Below, in pieces: positions 47,441 to 61,772 of a stretch of 64,000 bases of DNA; the first letter of the stretch is position 1; every line of letters begins with the position of its first letter. Position numbers and translations under genes: made by a program. This stretch comes from Dickeya aquatica (GTDB lineage Bacteria > Pseudomonadota > Gammaproteobacteria > Enterobacterales > Enterobacteriaceae): assembly GCF_900095885.1 (NCBI RefSeq), contig NZ_LT615367.1, positions 4,437,561-4,501,560 on the forward strand, written 5' to 3'. Below the pieces are notes generated by a model. It ran no database searches, was not told where the DNA came from, and saw only the letters and a program-made list of their open reading frames with translations.

Positions 47441-49273
47441 TTACTCCACCGTTACCGATTTCGCCAGGTTACGCGGCTGGTCAACATCGGTGCCTTTAAT
47501 CAGCGCCACATAGTAAGAGAGCAGTTGTAGCGGCACCGTGTAGAAAATAGGCGCGATGAACTCTTCAACATGCGGCAACTGGATGATTTTCATCATCTCG
47601 CTGTCAGACGTGAACCCGGCCTGCTCGTCGGCAAACACATAGATTTCACCGCCGCGCGCGCGCACTTCTTCGATGTTGGATTTCAGTTTTTCCAGCAAAT
47701 CGTTATTAGGCGCGACCACAACGACTGGCATATCAGCATCAATCAGCGCCAGCGGGCCGTGTTTCAGTTCGCCTGCGGCATACGCTTCTGCGTGGATGTA
47801 GGAAATCTCTTTGAGCTTAAGCGCGCCTTCCATCGCAATCGGGTACTGATCGCCACGGCCGAGGAACAACGCGTGGTGTTTATCAGAGAAGCCTTCTGCC
47901 AGCGATTCGATAAGCTTGTCCTGTGACAGCATCTGTTCTATACGGGCGGGCAGCGCCTGCAACGCCTGCACGATTTCACGCTCAACCTCTGCCGCCATCC
48001 CGCGCAAACGGCCAATACGCGCCACCAACATCAACAGCACCGTCAGTTGGGTAGTAAAAGCCTTGGTGGAAGCAACACCGATTTCAGCCCCGGCGCGGGT
48101 CATCAGCGCCCAGTCTGATTCACGCACCAGTGAGGAGCCCGCCACATTGCAAATCGCCAGCGAACCGAGATACCCCAGCTCTTTTGACAAACGCAACGCT
48201 GCCAGCGTGTCAGCCGTTTCACCGGATTGCGATAAGGTGATCATCAGGCTGTTTTCACGCACCGCCGGTTTGCGATAACGGAATTCGGAGGCGATTTCCA
48301 CATCGCAAGGAATACCCGCCAGCGACTCAAACCAGTAGCGCGACACCATGCCCGCGTTGTATGACGTACCGCAGGCAATAATCTGTATATGTCGCACCGT
48401 TGCCAGCAGCGCCTCGGCCTTAGGCCCCAGCTCTGAGAGATGAATTTCACCGTGGCTAAAGCGCCCTTCGAGCGTGTTTTTGATGGCCAGCGGCTGCTCG
48501 AAAATCTCTTTTTGCATGTAGTGACGGTAGGCCCCTTTATCGCCAGCGTCATACTGCACGTTTGATTCTATCTCTTCGCGCTGCACCTCTTTACCGTGAC
48601 GATCGACGATGCGTACCGTGCGGCGGGTAACTTCCGCGATATCGCCTTCTTCAAGGAAGATAAAACGGCGCGTTACCGGCAACAGTGCCAGCTGGTCTGA
48701 GGCGATAAAGTTCTCCCCGACGCCCCGGCCAATCACCAGTGGGCTGCCGGAACGGGCGGCAACCAATACGCTGGGGTCGCGGCTATCAAGCAGCACCATG
48801 CCGTAAGCACCGCGCAATTGCGCAATAACACGCTGCACCACGTCATGCAGTGAGCCGCCCTGCTGTTGCTCCCAATGCACCAAATGGGCAACGACTTCGG
48901 TGTCGGTTGCAGAGGTAAACTGATACCCACGCGACACCATCAATTCACGTAATGGTTCGTGATTCTCGATAATGCCGTTATGCACCACGGTAATATGGCC
49001 AGACACATGCGGGTGCGCATTATGCTCGGACGGTTCACCGTGCGTTGCCCAGCGGGTATGCGCAATCCCGGTGCCACCGGTCAGCGGGTGTTCTTCCATC
49101 GCCTGCGCCAGCACCTGCACTTTACCCAGACGACGCAGGCGTGAAACCTGCCCATCATGGCCCACCACCGCCAGACCGGCAGAGTCATAACCCCGGTATT
49201 CAAGGCGGCGCAGCCCTTCCAGCAGGATTTCAGCTATATCTCGTTGCGCGACAGCGCCAACAATTCCACACAT
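47441..49273 (-). CDS. glmS: Glucosamine-6-phosphate synthase
   Basis: A 610-codon glutamine amidotransferase that makes glucosamine-6-phosphate from fructose-6-phosphate and glutamine, the entry to peptidoglycan and LPS synthesis. After Met comes the nucleophile Cys ([20 protein letters not shown]). The two C-terminal SIS sugar-binding domains show CGTSYNAG and SQSGETADT, and the end is [11 protein letters not shown]. The ATG at 49273 is set by the need for the N-terminal Cys; the frame is open 12 codons upstream. It follows glmU in the conserved glmUS operon. Confidence 0.98.
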   Translation of the reverse strand: MCGIVGAVAQRDIAEILLEGLRRLEYRGYDSAGLAVVGHDGQVSRLRRLGKVQVLAQAMEEHPLTGGTGIAHTRWATHGEPSEHNAHPHVSGHITVVHNGIIENHEPLRELMVSRGYQFTSATDTEVVAHLVHWEQQQGGSLHDVVQRVIAQLRGAYGMVLLDSRDPSVLVAARSGSPLVIGRGVGENFIASDQLALLPVTRRFIFLEEGDIAEVTRRTVRIVDRHGKEVQREEIESNVQYDAGDKGAYRHYMQKEIFEQPLAIKNTLEGRFSHGEIHLSELGPKAEALLATVRHIQIIACGTSYNAGMVSRYWFESLAGIPCDVEIASEFRYRKPAVRENSLMITLSQSGETADTLAALRLSKELGYLGSLAICNVAGSSLVRESDWALMTRAGAEIGVASTKAFTTQLTVLLMLVARIGRLRGMAAEVEREIVQALQALPARIEQMLSQDKLIESLAEGFSDKHHALFLGRGDQYPIAMEGALKLKEISYIHAEAYAAGELKHGPLALIDADMPVVVVAPNNDLLEKLKSNIEEVRARGGEIYVFADEQAGFTSDSEMMKIIQLPHVEEFIAPIFYTVPLQLLSYYVALIKGTDVDQPRNLAKSVTVE

Positions 49274-49292
49274 CGGTTGTATTCCTGTAAAC

Positions 49293-49424
49293 GTGACATA
49301 TTGTGTCACCGCGATGTCTTTAGACCTGATTATTCCGGTTGATTCCGGGTTCCCCGAGCCGTTGTAGAAAGCGGGGTTTTATTATGTTTTGGTCTGGGCT
49401 CAACGGTAATAAGCCCAGACCAAA
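49293..49424 (-). promoter_or_regulatory. glmU-glmS spacer with two hairpins
   Basis: Between the genes, TTTGGTCTGGGCT (49388-49400) pairs with AGCCCAGACCAAA (49412-49424), a 13-base stem. Close to the glmS start, GTGACA (49293) pairs with TGTCAC (49304). In E. coli this spacer is cut by RNase E and the glmS leader is opened by the sRNA GlmZ; the same control is likely here but GlmZ pairing was not traced. Confidence 0.55.
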
Positions 49425-49491
49425 CGTTATCATCATCAGCCAGAGGAGCGCGCTAACCCTGACGGGCCTGCGCGCCTCGGGCATGAGACGG

Positions 49492-50862
49492 TTACTTTTT
49501 CTTCACCGGGCGTTTCCAGCCCGCAATGTGCGTCTGTTTCACGCGGCTTATCACCAGTTCATTTTCACCAACATGACGGGTGACGGTAGTCCCCGCGCCG
49601 ATGGTCGCGCCACGGCCAATCGTCACCGGTGCAACCAGCTGGCTATCCGACCCGACAAACACATCATCGCCAATCACGGTTTGGTGTTTGTTGGCACCGT
49701 CATAGTTACAGGTGATCGTGCCCGCGCCGATATTCACGCCGGAGCCAATGTGCGCATCACCAAGATAGGTCAGATGACCGGCTTTCGACCCTTTACCCAG
49801 GCGCGCCTTTTTCATTTCGACGAAGTTGCCCACATGTGCCTCTTCTTCCAGCACAGCGCCTGGGCGCAGACGGGCAAACGGGCCGATGGTGCAGCGCGCG
49901 TCCAGCACCGCATCTTCAACAACCGAGTAGGGGCTCAGTTCGCAATCATCGCCAATCACGCTGTTTTTGATGATGCACCCAGCGCCGATTTTCACCCGGT
50001 TGCCGAGCGTGACCCGGCCTTCCAGAATCACATTGGCATCAAGGGTCACATCAAGGCCGTGCACCAGCTCTCCGCGCAGGTCAAAGCGGGCCGGGTCCAT
50101 CAGCATGACGCCTGCCAGCAGCAGCCGTTCAGCCTGTTCGCGCTGAAAAGTGCGCTCCAGCGTCGCCAGTTGCAGGCGATTGTTTACCCCTTCCACTTCA
50201 CTCAGCGTCGATGGCTGCACCGCGACCACCCGGTTTCCTTCCTGAGCGGCCATGGCGATAATATCCGTCAGGTAGTATTCACGCTGTGCGTTATGGTTAT
50301 TGAGCTGGCTTAACCAGCGTTTCAGGTCACGGCCACCGGCGACTAAAATTCCGGTATTGATTTCTGTAATGGCACGCTGCTGCTCACTGGCATCTTTATG
50401 CTCAACAATCCCGACCACCTCGCCATTATCCCGCACAATGCGGCCATAACCGGTTGGATCGGGCAAATCGACGGTCAACAGGCCAATGCCGCCCTGCGGT
50501 TTCGCGGCAACCAGGCGCTGTAACGTCGCCGGTGAAATCAGCGGAACATCGCCGTAGAGGATCAGGATGTCTTCGTTATCGTCAAAATCATCCGCTGCCT
50601 GCTGCACCGCATGACCGGTACCCAGTTGTTCGGCCTGCAACACCCAGTGCAACGAGGCATCGGTCAGCGTCTGGCGAATCAGCTCTGCGCCATGTCCATA
50701 AACCAGGTGAATGCGCCCGGCACCCACGTTGAGCGCAGCATCAATCACATGCTGGACAATCGGTTTTCCTGCCAGAGGGTGAAGCACTTTAGGAAGGCTG
50801 GAATACATGCGGGTTCCCTTGCCTGCGGCAAGAATAACCACGCTCATTGAACTGTTAGACAT
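49492..50862 (-). CDS. glmU: Bifunctional GlmU: GlcNAc-1-P uridyltransferase / GlcN-1-P acetyltransferase
   Basis: A 456-residue enzyme that makes UDP-GlcNAc. The N-terminal pyrophosphorylase has [20 protein letters not shown], and [13 protein letters not shown] and YGDVPLI follow. The C-terminal half is a left-handed beta helix of hexapeptide repeats (from about 250) with the acetyltransferase region. I chose the ATG at 50862 (AGGA site, same length as E. coli); another ATG lies two codons earlier. It is followed by glmS on the same strand. Confidence 0.98.
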   Translation of the reverse strand: MSNSSMSVVILAAGKGTRMYSSLPKVLHPLAGKPIVQHVIDAALNVGAGRIHLVYGHGAELIRQTLTDASLHWVLQAEQLGTGHAVQQAADDFDDNEDILILYGDVPLISPATLQRLVAAKPQGGIGLLTVDLPDPTGYGRIVRDNGEVVGIVEHKDASEQQRAITEINTGILVAGGRDLKRWLSQLNNHNAQREYYLTDIIAMAAQEGNRVVAVQPSTLSEVEGVNNRLQLATLERTFQREQAERLLLAGVMLMDPARFDLRGELVHGLDVTLDANVILEGRVTLGNRVKIGAGCIIKNSVIGDDCELSPYSVVEDAVLDARCTIGPFARLRPGAVLEEEAHVGNFVEMKKARLGKGSKAGHLTYLGDAHIGSGVNIGAGTITCNYDGANKHQTVIGDDVFVGSDSQLVAPVTIGRGATIGAGTTVTRHVGENELVISRVKQTHIAGWKRPVKKK

Positions 50863-50945
50863 AGGCATCCTGACTTAAAACGGAATGGAGCCCTGCACAT
50901 GAGGGCGAACGAAAGTAAACCTGTTATCGCACCGGATTACTACAT

Positions 50946-50962
50946 ATTTTTCAGCGAAAAAT
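50946..50962. promoter_or_regulatory. NagC-like palindrome upstream of glmU
   Basis: ATTTTTC-AGC-GAAAAAT is a perfect 7-base inverted repeat about 85 bases before glmU. AT-rich arms with a central CG-containing core resemble NagC sites, and NagC activates glmUS in E. coli. The match to NagC is by form and position only. Confidence 0.45.
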
Positions 50963-51130
50963 GGGGCCTCAAGGCCGCTCCGGCTTGAAAAACCTCTGGC
51001 ATGAGAGTGTATCCAATACGTGGGGATTTGGGTAATCAGAAACCGGCCGGGAGCCTGTTTTTGCTCACATTCTCATGGCTGATTTAAATACCCTCACATC
51101 CACACGGCTGTTCGGTTTGTGAAGCACGCA

Positions 51131-51149
51131 AAAGAAACAGTGTTTCATT
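51131..51149. promoter_or_regulatory. KdgR box upstream of pelX
   Basis: AAAGAAACAGTGTTTCATT matches the KdgR operator consensus (AATGAAACANTGTTTCATT type) at nearly every position. It lies 47 bases before pelX and directly before TTGACA (51152-51157), a probable -35. KdgR represses pectinolysis genes until pectin breakdown products appear. No good -10 was found at the usual distance. Confidence 0.88.
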
Positions 51150-51195
51150 TTTTGACATAATGCGGCGTTCAATAACAAAGAATAATGGTGAAAAC

Positions 51196-53400
51196 ATGAA
51201 ATATGCTGTTTCGGGGCTACTCACTGTCGCTCTTAATTCAATGCTACTTCTGGGGTCTAATACAGCGCTTGCCGCCACACAGGATGCCACGCCCGTCTGG
51301 CGTAGCATCGCTTTTGGTCAATCCACCGACGTCAATTTTGCTACCAACGTTCTGCCTGAAAAAGTCGGCGTCAACGCCGTCACCATTAACGGTAAGAAAC
51401 TCACCACAGCGGATAACGCAGACCTGTCACAACCCGTCACCATTGAAAGCCGTGGCGGTAAGATTGCCAACACTCACGATGGCCTGACGTTCTTCTATAC
51501 CGAACTCCCGGCACAGGCGAATTTCGTGCTACAGGCAGATGTTACGGTAGACCAATTCGGCCCGGAAACCGATGCCAAACCGAATGCACAGGAAGGTGCC
51601 GGTTTGCTGGTGCGCGATATTCTCGGTGTGCCGCGTCAGGAGCCGTTAAAAGAGGGCTATGAAGAGTTTCCAGCGGCCTCAAATATGGTGATGAACGCCA
51701 TCATGACGCAGGATAAAAAATCGGGCACCGATGTTAAGATGCAGTTGATTAGCCGTGATGGCGTCACCCAGCCCTGGGGCAACACTAACGCAAGAATTAC
51801 CCGCACCAGCTATCAGGAAAAAATCAATCTGCAACAGACCCCAACGTTCCGTCTGAAACTGGAGCGCACCAACGAGGGGTTTATTACGGCGTATGCGCCC
51901 AAAGGCAGCGAGCAATGGGTGAGTAAAAGCGTCGAGGGTGCCGATGTCGTTACTCGTCAGGATAAAGAGAACTATTATGTGGGGTTCTTCGCTTCGCGTA
52001 ATGCCAAAATCACCATCAGTAATGCCAGCCTGACCACCAGCCCGGCGAATACCAAGGTTTCTGCACCGTTCAAAGCCGAAAGTTATGCGCCGCTATTACA
52101 GATAGCGTCCTCAGCGGTGTCTGCCAGCGATAGCTATCAGATTCAGGCGCGGGCGAACTACAACGGCACTATCGAAGTATTTCAGGATGGTAAATCATTA
52201 GGTAAACCCCAGCAGTTACGGGCAGGGAATGATTTATCACTCACGACCAAATTGCTCAAACCTAAGTCAGACATCAAATTGGTGTACACCCCGACAGAGG
52301 GTGACGACAAAACCGCCAAAGAAACCTCCTTCAGCGTAGAAAAAATCACGCTGGCGGATGCCAGAAACCTGTATGTCTCGCCTGAAGGGAAAACCAGCAA
52401 TAACGGCAGTAAAACCGCGCCGCTGGATCTCAAAACAGCAATCAGTGCGCTGCAACCCGGCGGCACGTTATGGCTGATGGACGGTGATTACAGCGCCACA
52501 ACCATTCCGGTCACAGCCAGTGGCAATGCCAAAGGCATTAAAACCCTGACGCTGGCAGGAAAAAAAGCCGTGTTTCATGGCCTGCAACTCAATGCCAACT
52601 ACTGGAAAGTGAAAGGGATTGAAATTACGGAAAAAAGCTTCCGTATTGAAGGTAGCCACAACGTGATTGAGCGGGTGCTGGCGCACCACTGTGATAACAC
52701 CGGCATTCAGGTATCGTCTAATGACAGTGTGGGTCGTCCGTTATGGGCCAGTTATAACCTGATTCTGAATTCGGAATCACACAGCAATCAGGATGCGAGT
52801 AAAAAAGATGCCGATGGCTTTGCGGTGAAAATGCGGGTAGGGGAAGGCAACGTGATCCGTGGTGCCTATTCGCATGACAACATCGACGACGGTTTCGACC
52901 TGTTCAACAAAATCGAGGACGGCCCGAACGGGGTTGTGGTGATCGAGAATTCGATTTCGGTCAACAACACCAGTAACGGTTTCAAACTGGGTGGCGAGGG
53001 CCAGCCGGTCGCTCATCAGGTGAAAAACAGCATCGCTATCGGCAACCACATGGATGGCTTTACCGATAACTTCAACCCTGGCGCGCTACAGGTTTACCAC
53101 AACATCGCGCTGGATAACGTGCGCTTTAACTTCATTTTCCGTCCAAGCCCTTACTATGGCCCGGAAAAACAGGGGATTTTCAAAAATAACGTCTCACTGC
53201 GCACCAAGCCCGGTCAGTACGACGATGCAATTATCGGCCGCGCGGATGACAGCAATTACTTCATCAAGGGCAACCGCTCAGTCAACAGCCAGGGTAAGGC
53301 GATTAGCACGGCAAACTATAAGTCAGTCGTGGTGCCTGCGGTATTTAGCCGTGATGACAAAGGCAATCTGCAACTGGGTGATTTTTTGAAAAAGAAATAA
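51196..53400 (+). CDS. pelX: Exopolygalacturonate lyase, PL9 family
   Basis: A 734-residue pectate lyase-type enzyme expected to release unsaturated digalacturonate from chain ends in the periplasm. A Sec signal peptide (MKYAVSGLLTVALNSMLLLGSNTALAA) leads. Two beta-rich modules fill about 30-400; the PL9 right-handed beta helix follows, beginning near RNLYVSPEGKTSNNGSKTAP. The calcium and catalytic region is visible in KDADGFAVKMRVGEGNVIRG and HDNIDDGFDLFNK. The ATG at 51196 was chosen for the signal peptide. A KdgR box lies upstream and a strong terminator follows. Periplasmic location is known for Erwinia PelX, not shown here. Confidence 0.9.
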   Translation: MKYAVSGLLTVALNSMLLLGSNTALAATQDATPVWRSIAFGQSTDVNFATNVLPEKVGVNAVTINGKKLTTADNADLSQPVTIESRGGKIANTHDGLTFFYTELPAQANFVLQADVTVDQFGPETDAKPNAQEGAGLLVRDILGVPRQEPLKEGYEEFPAASNMVMNAIMTQDKKSGTDVKMQLISRDGVTQPWGNTNARITRTSYQEKINLQQTPTFRLKLERTNEGFITAYAPKGSEQWVSKSVEGADVVTRQDKENYYVGFFASRNAKITISNASLTTSPANTKVSAPFKAESYAPLLQIASSAVSASDSYQIQARANYNGTIEVFQDGKSLGKPQQLRAGNDLSLTTKLLKPKSDIKLVYTPTEGDDKTAKETSFSVEKITLADARNLYVSPEGKTSNNGSKTAPLDLKTAISALQPGGTLWLMDGDYSATTIPVTASGNAKGIKTLTLAGKKAVFHGLQLNANYWKVKGIEITEKSFRIEGSHNVIERVLAHHCDNTGIQVSSNDSVGRPLWASYNLILNSESHSNQDASKKDADGFAVKMRVGEGNVIRGAYSHDNIDDGFDLFNKIEDGPNGVVVIENSISVNNTSNGFKLGGEGQPVAHQVKNSIAIGNHMDGFTDNFNPGALQVYHNIALDNVRFNFIFRPSPYYGPEKQGIFKNNVSLRTKPGQYDDAIIGRADDSNYFIKGNRSVNSQGKAISTANYKSVVVPAVFSRDDKGNLQLGDFLKKK

Positions 53401-53442
53401 TCAACGCGAGAGAACGACGCTATCTGGAAAGGTCGCGCCATA

Positions 53443-53472
53443 AAAAAGCCAGCTGGGATCAGCTGGCTTTTT
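53443..53472. terminator. Bidirectional terminator, pelX / atpC
   Basis: AAAAAGCCAGCT (53443-53454) pairs perfectly with AGCTGGCTTTTT (53461-53472) across a 6-base loop. The A and T runs make it work for pelX (+) and for the end of the atp operon (-). Confidence 0.93.
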
Positions 53473-53538
53473 CCGTTCAGTGCGACGAATCTGCACCGTC
53501 ATCAGCAACGGTGCGAATTTCGTTCACTGTGGCATCTG

Positions 53539-53961
53539 TTACATCGCTTTTTTGGTCAGCTCAATGACGCGCAATTTAGCAATCGCTTTCGCCAAATCCG
53601 CAGAAGCCTGAGCATAATCCACATCGCCGTGCGAGTTGTGAATATTCGACTCCGCTTTCCGCTTGGCTTCCAGCGCTCGCGCTTCATCAAGATCCTGCCC
53701 ACGAATGGCGGTATCGGACAACACAGTCACCATGTTCGGCTGCACCTCAAGGATACCGCCGGACAGGTAGATGTACTCTTCATCACCGTGCTGTTTAACA
53801 ATGCGCACCATACCAGGCTTAATGGCCGTGAGCAGGGGAGCGTGGCCGGGATAAATTCCCAGCTCGCCTTCGCTACCGGTTACCTGGATTTTCTGTACCA
53901 GACCGGAAAACATCGCCTGTTCCGCACTAACGACATCCAGATGGTAAGTCATAGCAGCCAT
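53539..53961 (-). CDS. atpC: ATP synthase epsilon subunit
   Basis: A 140-residue subunit of the F1 stalk that couples rotation and inhibits ATP hydrolysis. The beta-sandwich domain starts [17 protein letters not shown] and contains [22 protein letters not shown]; the C-terminal helical hairpin ends [10 protein letters not shown]. It has one extra Ala near the start compared with E. coli. It is the last gene of the operon, 20 bases after atpD and before a strong terminator. Confidence 0.98.
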   Translation of the reverse strand: MAAMTYHLDVVSAEQAMFSGLVQKIQVTGSEGELGIYPGHAPLLTAIKPGMVRIVKQHGDEEYIYLSGGILEVQPNMVTVLSDTAIRGQDLDEARALEAKRKAESNIHNSHGDVDYAQASADLAKAIAKLRVIELTKKAM

Positions 53962-53981
53962 ATCACCCTCCTATCAAGGCG

Positions 53982-55412
<1,431 letters not shown>

Positions 55413-56276
55413 TTAAACCGCGGAGGCTCCCGATACGATTTCGGTGAGTTCCTGAGTGATGCTTGCCTGACGAGCCTTGTTGTAGACCAACTGCAACTCT
55501 TTGATCAGGTTGCCGCCGTTATCTGTTGCGGCCTTCATCGCTACCATTCGCGCGGCCTGCTCACTGGCCAGGTTTTCTACGACGCCCTGATAAACCTGAG
55601 ACTCCACATAGCGGCGCAACAGGGTATCCAGCAGCGGCTTAGGATCGGGTTCATACAGGTAATCCCAGGATTTCTTCGTCAGTTCGCCTTCTTCTGCCGG
55701 AGGCAATGGCAGCAACTGAACGACTTGCGGCACCTGAGACATGGTATTGATGAACTTGTTGCTCACCACGTACAGCTTATCCAGACGACCTTCGTCGTAG
55801 GCCTGTAGCATGACTTTTACCGGCCCGATCAGCTCGGACAGCGACGGGTTATCCCCCATGCCGGTAACCTGAGCAACAATGTTTGCACCCACTGAACCAA
55901 AGAAAGAAACGCCCTTGGAGCCAATCATCGCCAAATCGATGTCAGCGCCTTTTTCATTCCAGGCCTTCATTTCACCCAGCAGCTTCTTGAACAGGTTAAT
56001 GTTCAAACCGCCACACAGGCCACGGTCAGTAGACACCACCAGATACCCGACGCGCTTGACTTCACGCTCATCCAAGTACGGGTGTTTATATTCCAGATTC
56101 CCTAACGCAAGGTGACCAATCACTTTGCGTATGGTTTCCGCATAAGGACGGCTGGCCGCCATACGATCCTGCGATTTACGCATTTTGGAAGCGGCGACCA
56201 TTTCCATCGCTTTGGTGATCTTCTGCGTGTTTTGGACGCTTCCGATCTTACTACGTATCTCTTTTGCGCCGGCCAT
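55413..56276 (-). CDS. atpG: ATP synthase gamma subunit
   Basis: A 287-residue rotor shaft subunit. The N-terminal helix begins [26 protein letters not shown], and the C-terminal helix ends with the conserved [23 protein letters not shown]. Both helices form the coiled coil that turns inside the alpha-beta ring. It lies between atpA and atpD in the usual order. Confidence 0.99.
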   Translation of the reverse strand: MAGAKEIRSKIGSVQNTQKITKAMEMVAASKMRKSQDRMAASRPYAETIRKVIGHLALGNLEYKHPYLDEREVKRVGYLVVSTDRGLCGGLNINLFKKLLGEMKAWNEKGADIDLAMIGSKGVSFFGSVGANIVAQVTGMGDNPSLSELIGPVKVMLQAYDEGRLDKLYVVSNKFINTMSQVPQVVQLLPLPPAEEGELTKKSWDYLYEPDPKPLLDTLLRRYVESQVYQGVVENLASEQAARMVAMKAATDNGGNLIKELQLVYNKARQASITQELTEIVSGASAV

Positions 56277-56329
56277 CTTAGCTTCTCCTCAATGCCTAGC
56301 GGCCTGCCATAAAGGCAGGCCACGGGGCG

Positions 56330-57871
56330 TTACCAGGACTGGGTTGCCTTAAAGGTATCGAGGATAGTTTTGAATTTCCCCTCGATCTCATCGTTGTAAG
56401 CACCCGTCTGGTCGATTTGTTGCAGAAGCTCGCCGTGTTCACGGCTGGCATAGGCCAACAGCGCGGCTTCGAAACTGCCGACTTTCGCCAGTTCAACGTT
56501 TTCCAGATAACCACGTTCAGCCGCGAACAGTACCAGAGACTGCTGCGCAACAGACATCGGCGCATACTGTTTCTGTTTCAGCAATTCGGTCACTTTCTGG
56601 CCGTGACTGAGCTGTTTACGGGTTGCATCATCCAGATCGGAAGCAAACTGGGAGAACGCTGCCAGTTCACGATACTGTGCCAGCGCGGTACGAATACCAC
56701 CGGACAGTTTTTTCATGATCTTGGTCTGCGCGGCACCACCTACACGGGATACCGAGATACCCGGGTTAACTGCCGGACGAATACCGGAGTTGAACAGGTT
56801 GGATTCCAGGAAGATCTGACCATCGGTAATGGAAATAACGTTGGTCGGAACGAACGCGGAAACGTCACCCGCCTGCGTTTCAATAATTGGCAACGCAGTC
56901 AGTGAGCCGGTTTTCCCTTTCACTGCACCGTTGGTGAACTTCTCCACGTAATCAGCGTTAACTCGCGCCGCACGCTCCAGCAAACGGGAGTGCAGGTAGA
57001 ACACGTCACCCGGATAGGCTTCACGACCCGGCGGACGACGCAGCAGCAGAGAAATCTGACGGTAAGCCACCGCCTGCTTAGACAGGTCATCATAAATGAT
57101 CAACGCGTCTTCGCCGCGATCGCGGAAGTATTCACCCATCGCACAACCGGCATACGGAGCCAGATATTGCAGTGCAGCAGATTCAGACGCGGTAGCCACC
57201 ACAACAATGGTGTTAGCCAATGCGCCATGCTCTTCCAGTTTACGCACCACGTTAGCAATGGTGGACGCTTTCTGGCCGATAGCGACATAAATACATTTGA
57301 TGCCGGAATCGCGCTGGTTGATGATGGCATCAATCGCCAGTGCGGTTTTACCGGTCTGACGGTCGCCGATAACCAATTCACGCTGACCACGACCAATTGG
57401 AATCATGGCGTCAACGGACTTGTAACCGGTCTGAACCGGCTGATCAACGGACTGACGATCGATAACACCCGGAGCAATCGCTTCTACCGGCGAAAACCCG
57501 TCATTATCAATCGGGCCTTTACCGTCAATCGGTGCCCCCAGCGTGTTCACCACACGCCCGAGCAAACCACGACCAACCGGCACTTCCAGAATACGGCCGG
57601 TGCATTTCACTTTCATGCCTTCGGCCAGGTCTGCATACGGCCCCATAACGACTGCACCAACGGAGTCGCGCTCCAGGTTCAGTGCAATGGCGTAACGGTT
57701 GCCCGGCAGAGAGATCATTTCCCCCTGCATGACATCGGCCAGGCCGTGTACGCGGATGATCCCGTCACTGACGGAAACAATGGTACCTTCGTTGTGAGCT
57801 TCACTCACAACGTTGAACTGAGCAATCCGCTGCTTGATCAGTTCACTGATTTCGGTGGAATTCAGTTGCAT
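56330..57871 (-). CDS. atpA: ATP synthase alpha subunit
   Basis: A 513-residue non-catalytic nucleotide-binding subunit of F1. Walker A is [13 protein letters not shown] (about 169), and the arginine finger region is seen in [28 protein letters not shown] with SRVGGAAQ after it. Length equals E. coli AtpA. It starts 12 bases after atpH. Confidence 0.99.
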   Translation of the reverse strand: MQLNSTEISELIKQRIAQFNVVSEAHNEGTIVSVSDGIIRVHGLADVMQGEMISLPGNRYAIALNLERDSVGAVVMGPYADLAEGMKVKCTGRILEVPVGRGLLGRVVNTLGAPIDGKGPIDNDGFSPVEAIAPGVIDRQSVDQPVQTGYKSVDAMIPIGRGQRELVIGDRQTGKTALAIDAIINQRDSGIKCIYVAIGQKASTIANVVRKLEEHGALANTIVVVATASESAALQYLAPYAGCAMGEYFRDRGEDALIIYDDLSKQAVAYRQISLLLRRPPGREAYPGDVFYLHSRLLERAARVNADYVEKFTNGAVKGKTGSLTALPIIETQAGDVSAFVPTNVISITDGQIFLESNLFNSGIRPAVNPGISVSRVGGAAQTKIMKKLSGGIRTALAQYRELAAFSQFASDLDDATRKQLSHGQKVTELLKQKQYAPMSVAQQSLVLFAAERGYLENVELAKVGSFEAALLAYASREHGELLQQIDQTGAYNDEIEGKFKTILDTFKATQSW

Positions 57872-57883
57872 GCTCCAGTCCCC

Positions 57884-58417
57884 TTAAGACTGCAAGACGT
57901 CTGCCAGACGTTCCAGACGACCACGAATACTGCCGTCTATCACCATATCGCCCGCGCGAATGACAACGCCGGCCATAACAGACTTATCAATTTTGCAATT
58001 CAGCTTCACTTTACGTGACAGACGTTGTTCCATCGCAGCGGTTATCTTGGATAACTGCTGCTCGCTCAACGTGGTGGCGGAAGTGACCTCGACATCCACG
58101 GTCGATTCCAGTTCCGCACGCAATTGAACAAACTGTTCCAGCACTTCAGACAGCACCGGCAAACGTCCGTTTTCAGCCATTACCTTAATCAGGTTTTGGC
58201 CCGCTTCGTCCAGTTGTTCACCGCACACCGTAATAAACGTTTGCGCCATCGTCTGGGGAGCGATGGCTCCGGCCAGCATACTGGCTATCTGTTCGTTACG
58301 TGCAACTTCGGCGGCAAATACCAACATCTGCTGCCAGCGCTCAAGCGCCTGGTGTTCAACGGCAAAGTCAAAAGCTGCTTTGGCGTAGGGGCGAGCTACC
58401 GTGACAAATTCAGACAT
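57884..58417 (-). CDS. atpH: ATP synthase delta subunit
   Basis: A 177-residue stator subunit that joins F1 to the peripheral stalk. It starts [19 protein letters not shown] and ends with the OSCP-family signature region ([25 protein letters not shown]). Length equals E. coli AtpH. It is 14 bases downstream of atpF. Confidence 0.98.
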   Translation of the reverse strand: MSEFVTVARPYAKAAFDFAVEHQALERWQQMLVFAAEVARNEQIASMLAGAIAPQTMAQTFITVCGEQLDEAGQNLIKVMAENGRLPVLSEVLEQFVQLRAELESTVDVEVTSATTLSEQQLSKITAAMEQRLSRKVKLNCKIDKSVMAGVVIRAGDMVIDGSIRGRLERLADVLQS

Positions 58418-58431
58418 CAGCCCCTCCCTCC

Positions 58432-59224
<793 letters not shown>

Positions 59225-59254
59225 TCAGTTAAAACGTTGTAGTGTTGTGAAAAA

Positions 59255-60452
<1,198 letters not shown>

Positions 60453-61076
60453 GATGCTTGCTCTCCCCGTACCTTTTCAGAGGTATGCTGAATGACCGTA
60501 TAAAACTGCCTTTGAAGTACCGAGTCAAGCAGCGAAAAACGAGCAAATTATACGGGTCATCCATGCGAATTCAATCGATAAGTAGCAAAAAGGTGAACGA
60601 TTATTTAAATTTATTTCCGAAGCCTTATTTTCACTAACTATCCTCAGAGCCCACTTTGTTGCTTTGGTACAATTAACGCTGCCAATATGTGATATCACTC
60701 ACATAAAGAGCAGCCGATACTTTTATAGCTGAATCGTTTTTTTTTTGTCTTTAGCAAAAAAGGCCATTTATCTTTTTTAATTTCAATAAGTTAAAAAAGA
60801 ACATCTACAAAACAGCATGAATACAGCCACAAAACCATCTGTTGACAAGCCGGATATTTTTTTCCATGTTTTTAACACTGTTTTCCCCCACAAAGGTGAG
60901 GGAATGATAAAAACCAGCATCGTGATAAACCGTGCAAAACAAGGTGTCGTATCCGGCGATGCGGCAGAGTTGTAAAATCCAGGTGAAGAATAAGCTTACT
61001 CAGGTCATTATTTCATTTTTAGCTATCAACCAGAGAAGCTTACAAATATTCATGATTTTTTTGATAAATGACAAAA
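60453..61076. other. 620-base atp upstream region
   Basis: This AT-rich stretch between rsmG and atpI carries no supported gene; E. coli has a spacer of similar size here holding the atp promoter. Visible items are the CRP site at 60688, a run of ten T at about 60737-60746 and several short AT-rich tracts. I could not settle the -35/-10 of the atp promoter. Confidence 0.6.
60688..60703. promoter_or_regulatory. Consensus CRP site upstream of atpI
   Basis: TGTGA-TATCAC-TCACA has both CRP half-sites perfect and the exact six-base spacer. It lies about 240 bases before the atpI start. Control of the atp operon, or of transcription from rsmG, by cAMP-CRP is the likely meaning. Confidence 0.8.
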
Positions 61077-61697
61077 TTAATTGGGTTTAAGCACCACCAA
61101 ATGACGCTCGCCTTCCAGCTCAGGAACCGACAAAGCCGTAACGTGTTCGACAGTGACCCCTTGCGGCAGTTGTGCCATCTCATCGTGCGGCGCAACCCCC
61201 TTTAGCGCATAAAAACGCCCTTGTGGGCGAGCAGGCAGATGCTGGCACCAGTTCACCATATCCTGCAATGAGGCAAATGCACGGCTGATGACGCCATCAA
61301 ACGGCGGTTCGGCGGGGAAATCCTCCACCCGGCTTTGCACCGGTTCGACATTCGCCAGACCGAGTTCATGCTGTACCTGACGTAAGAAGCGCACCCGCTT
61401 GCCAAGGCTATCCAGCAGGACAAAATGCGCATCAGGACGCGCAATCGCCAGTGGAATGCCCGGCAATCCAGGGCCGGTGCCAACATCAATAAAACGGCTG
61501 CCGACCAGATGCGGCTCAACCACCAGGCTATCCATGATATGGCGAACCAGCATCTGCTCCGGCTCTCGCACTGATGTGAGGTTGTAGGCTTTGTTCCATT
61601 TGTGGAGTAACGCTACGTACTGCAACAACTGATTTTTTTGCTGATCGGTCAGCGCCATTCCGGCACGTTGCAGCAGGCTGTTAAGTTTCTCGAGCAC
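61077..61697 (-). CDS. rsmG: 16S rRNA (guanine527-N7)-methyltransferase
   Basis: A 206-residue SAM-dependent methyltransferase that modifies G527 of 16S rRNA; its loss gives low-level streptomycin resistance in other bacteria. The SAM motif is [17 protein letters not shown] and [13 protein letters not shown] follows. I chose GTG at 61697 because ACAGGA lies seven bases upstream and [13 protein letters not shown] aligns with the E. coli start; an open frame extends 20 codons upstream. It follows mnmG by 75 bases, as in E. coli. Confidence 0.97.
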   Translation of the reverse strand: MLEKLNSLLQRAGMALTDQQKNQLLQYVALLHKWNKAYNLTSVREPEQMLVRHIMDSLVVEPHLVGSRFIDVGTGPGLPGIPLAIARPDAHFVLLDSLGKRVRFLRQVQHELGLANVEPVQSRVEDFPAEPPFDGVISRAFASLQDMVNWCQHLPARPQGRFYALKGVAPHDEMAQLPQGVTVEHVTALSVPELEGERHLVVLKPN

Positions 61698-61772
61698 GAA
61701 GAAATCCTGTTGTCGGTTAAGGCAACATGGCCGCTTGTTGCGGCCATGAATCAACATGAGTCGGCGGTGTTA

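Noticed and set aside
49339..50313. 324-codon plus-strand frame opposite glmU
   Set aside because: It is antisense to the conserved hexapeptide-repeat half of GlmU and reads as a low-information shadow.
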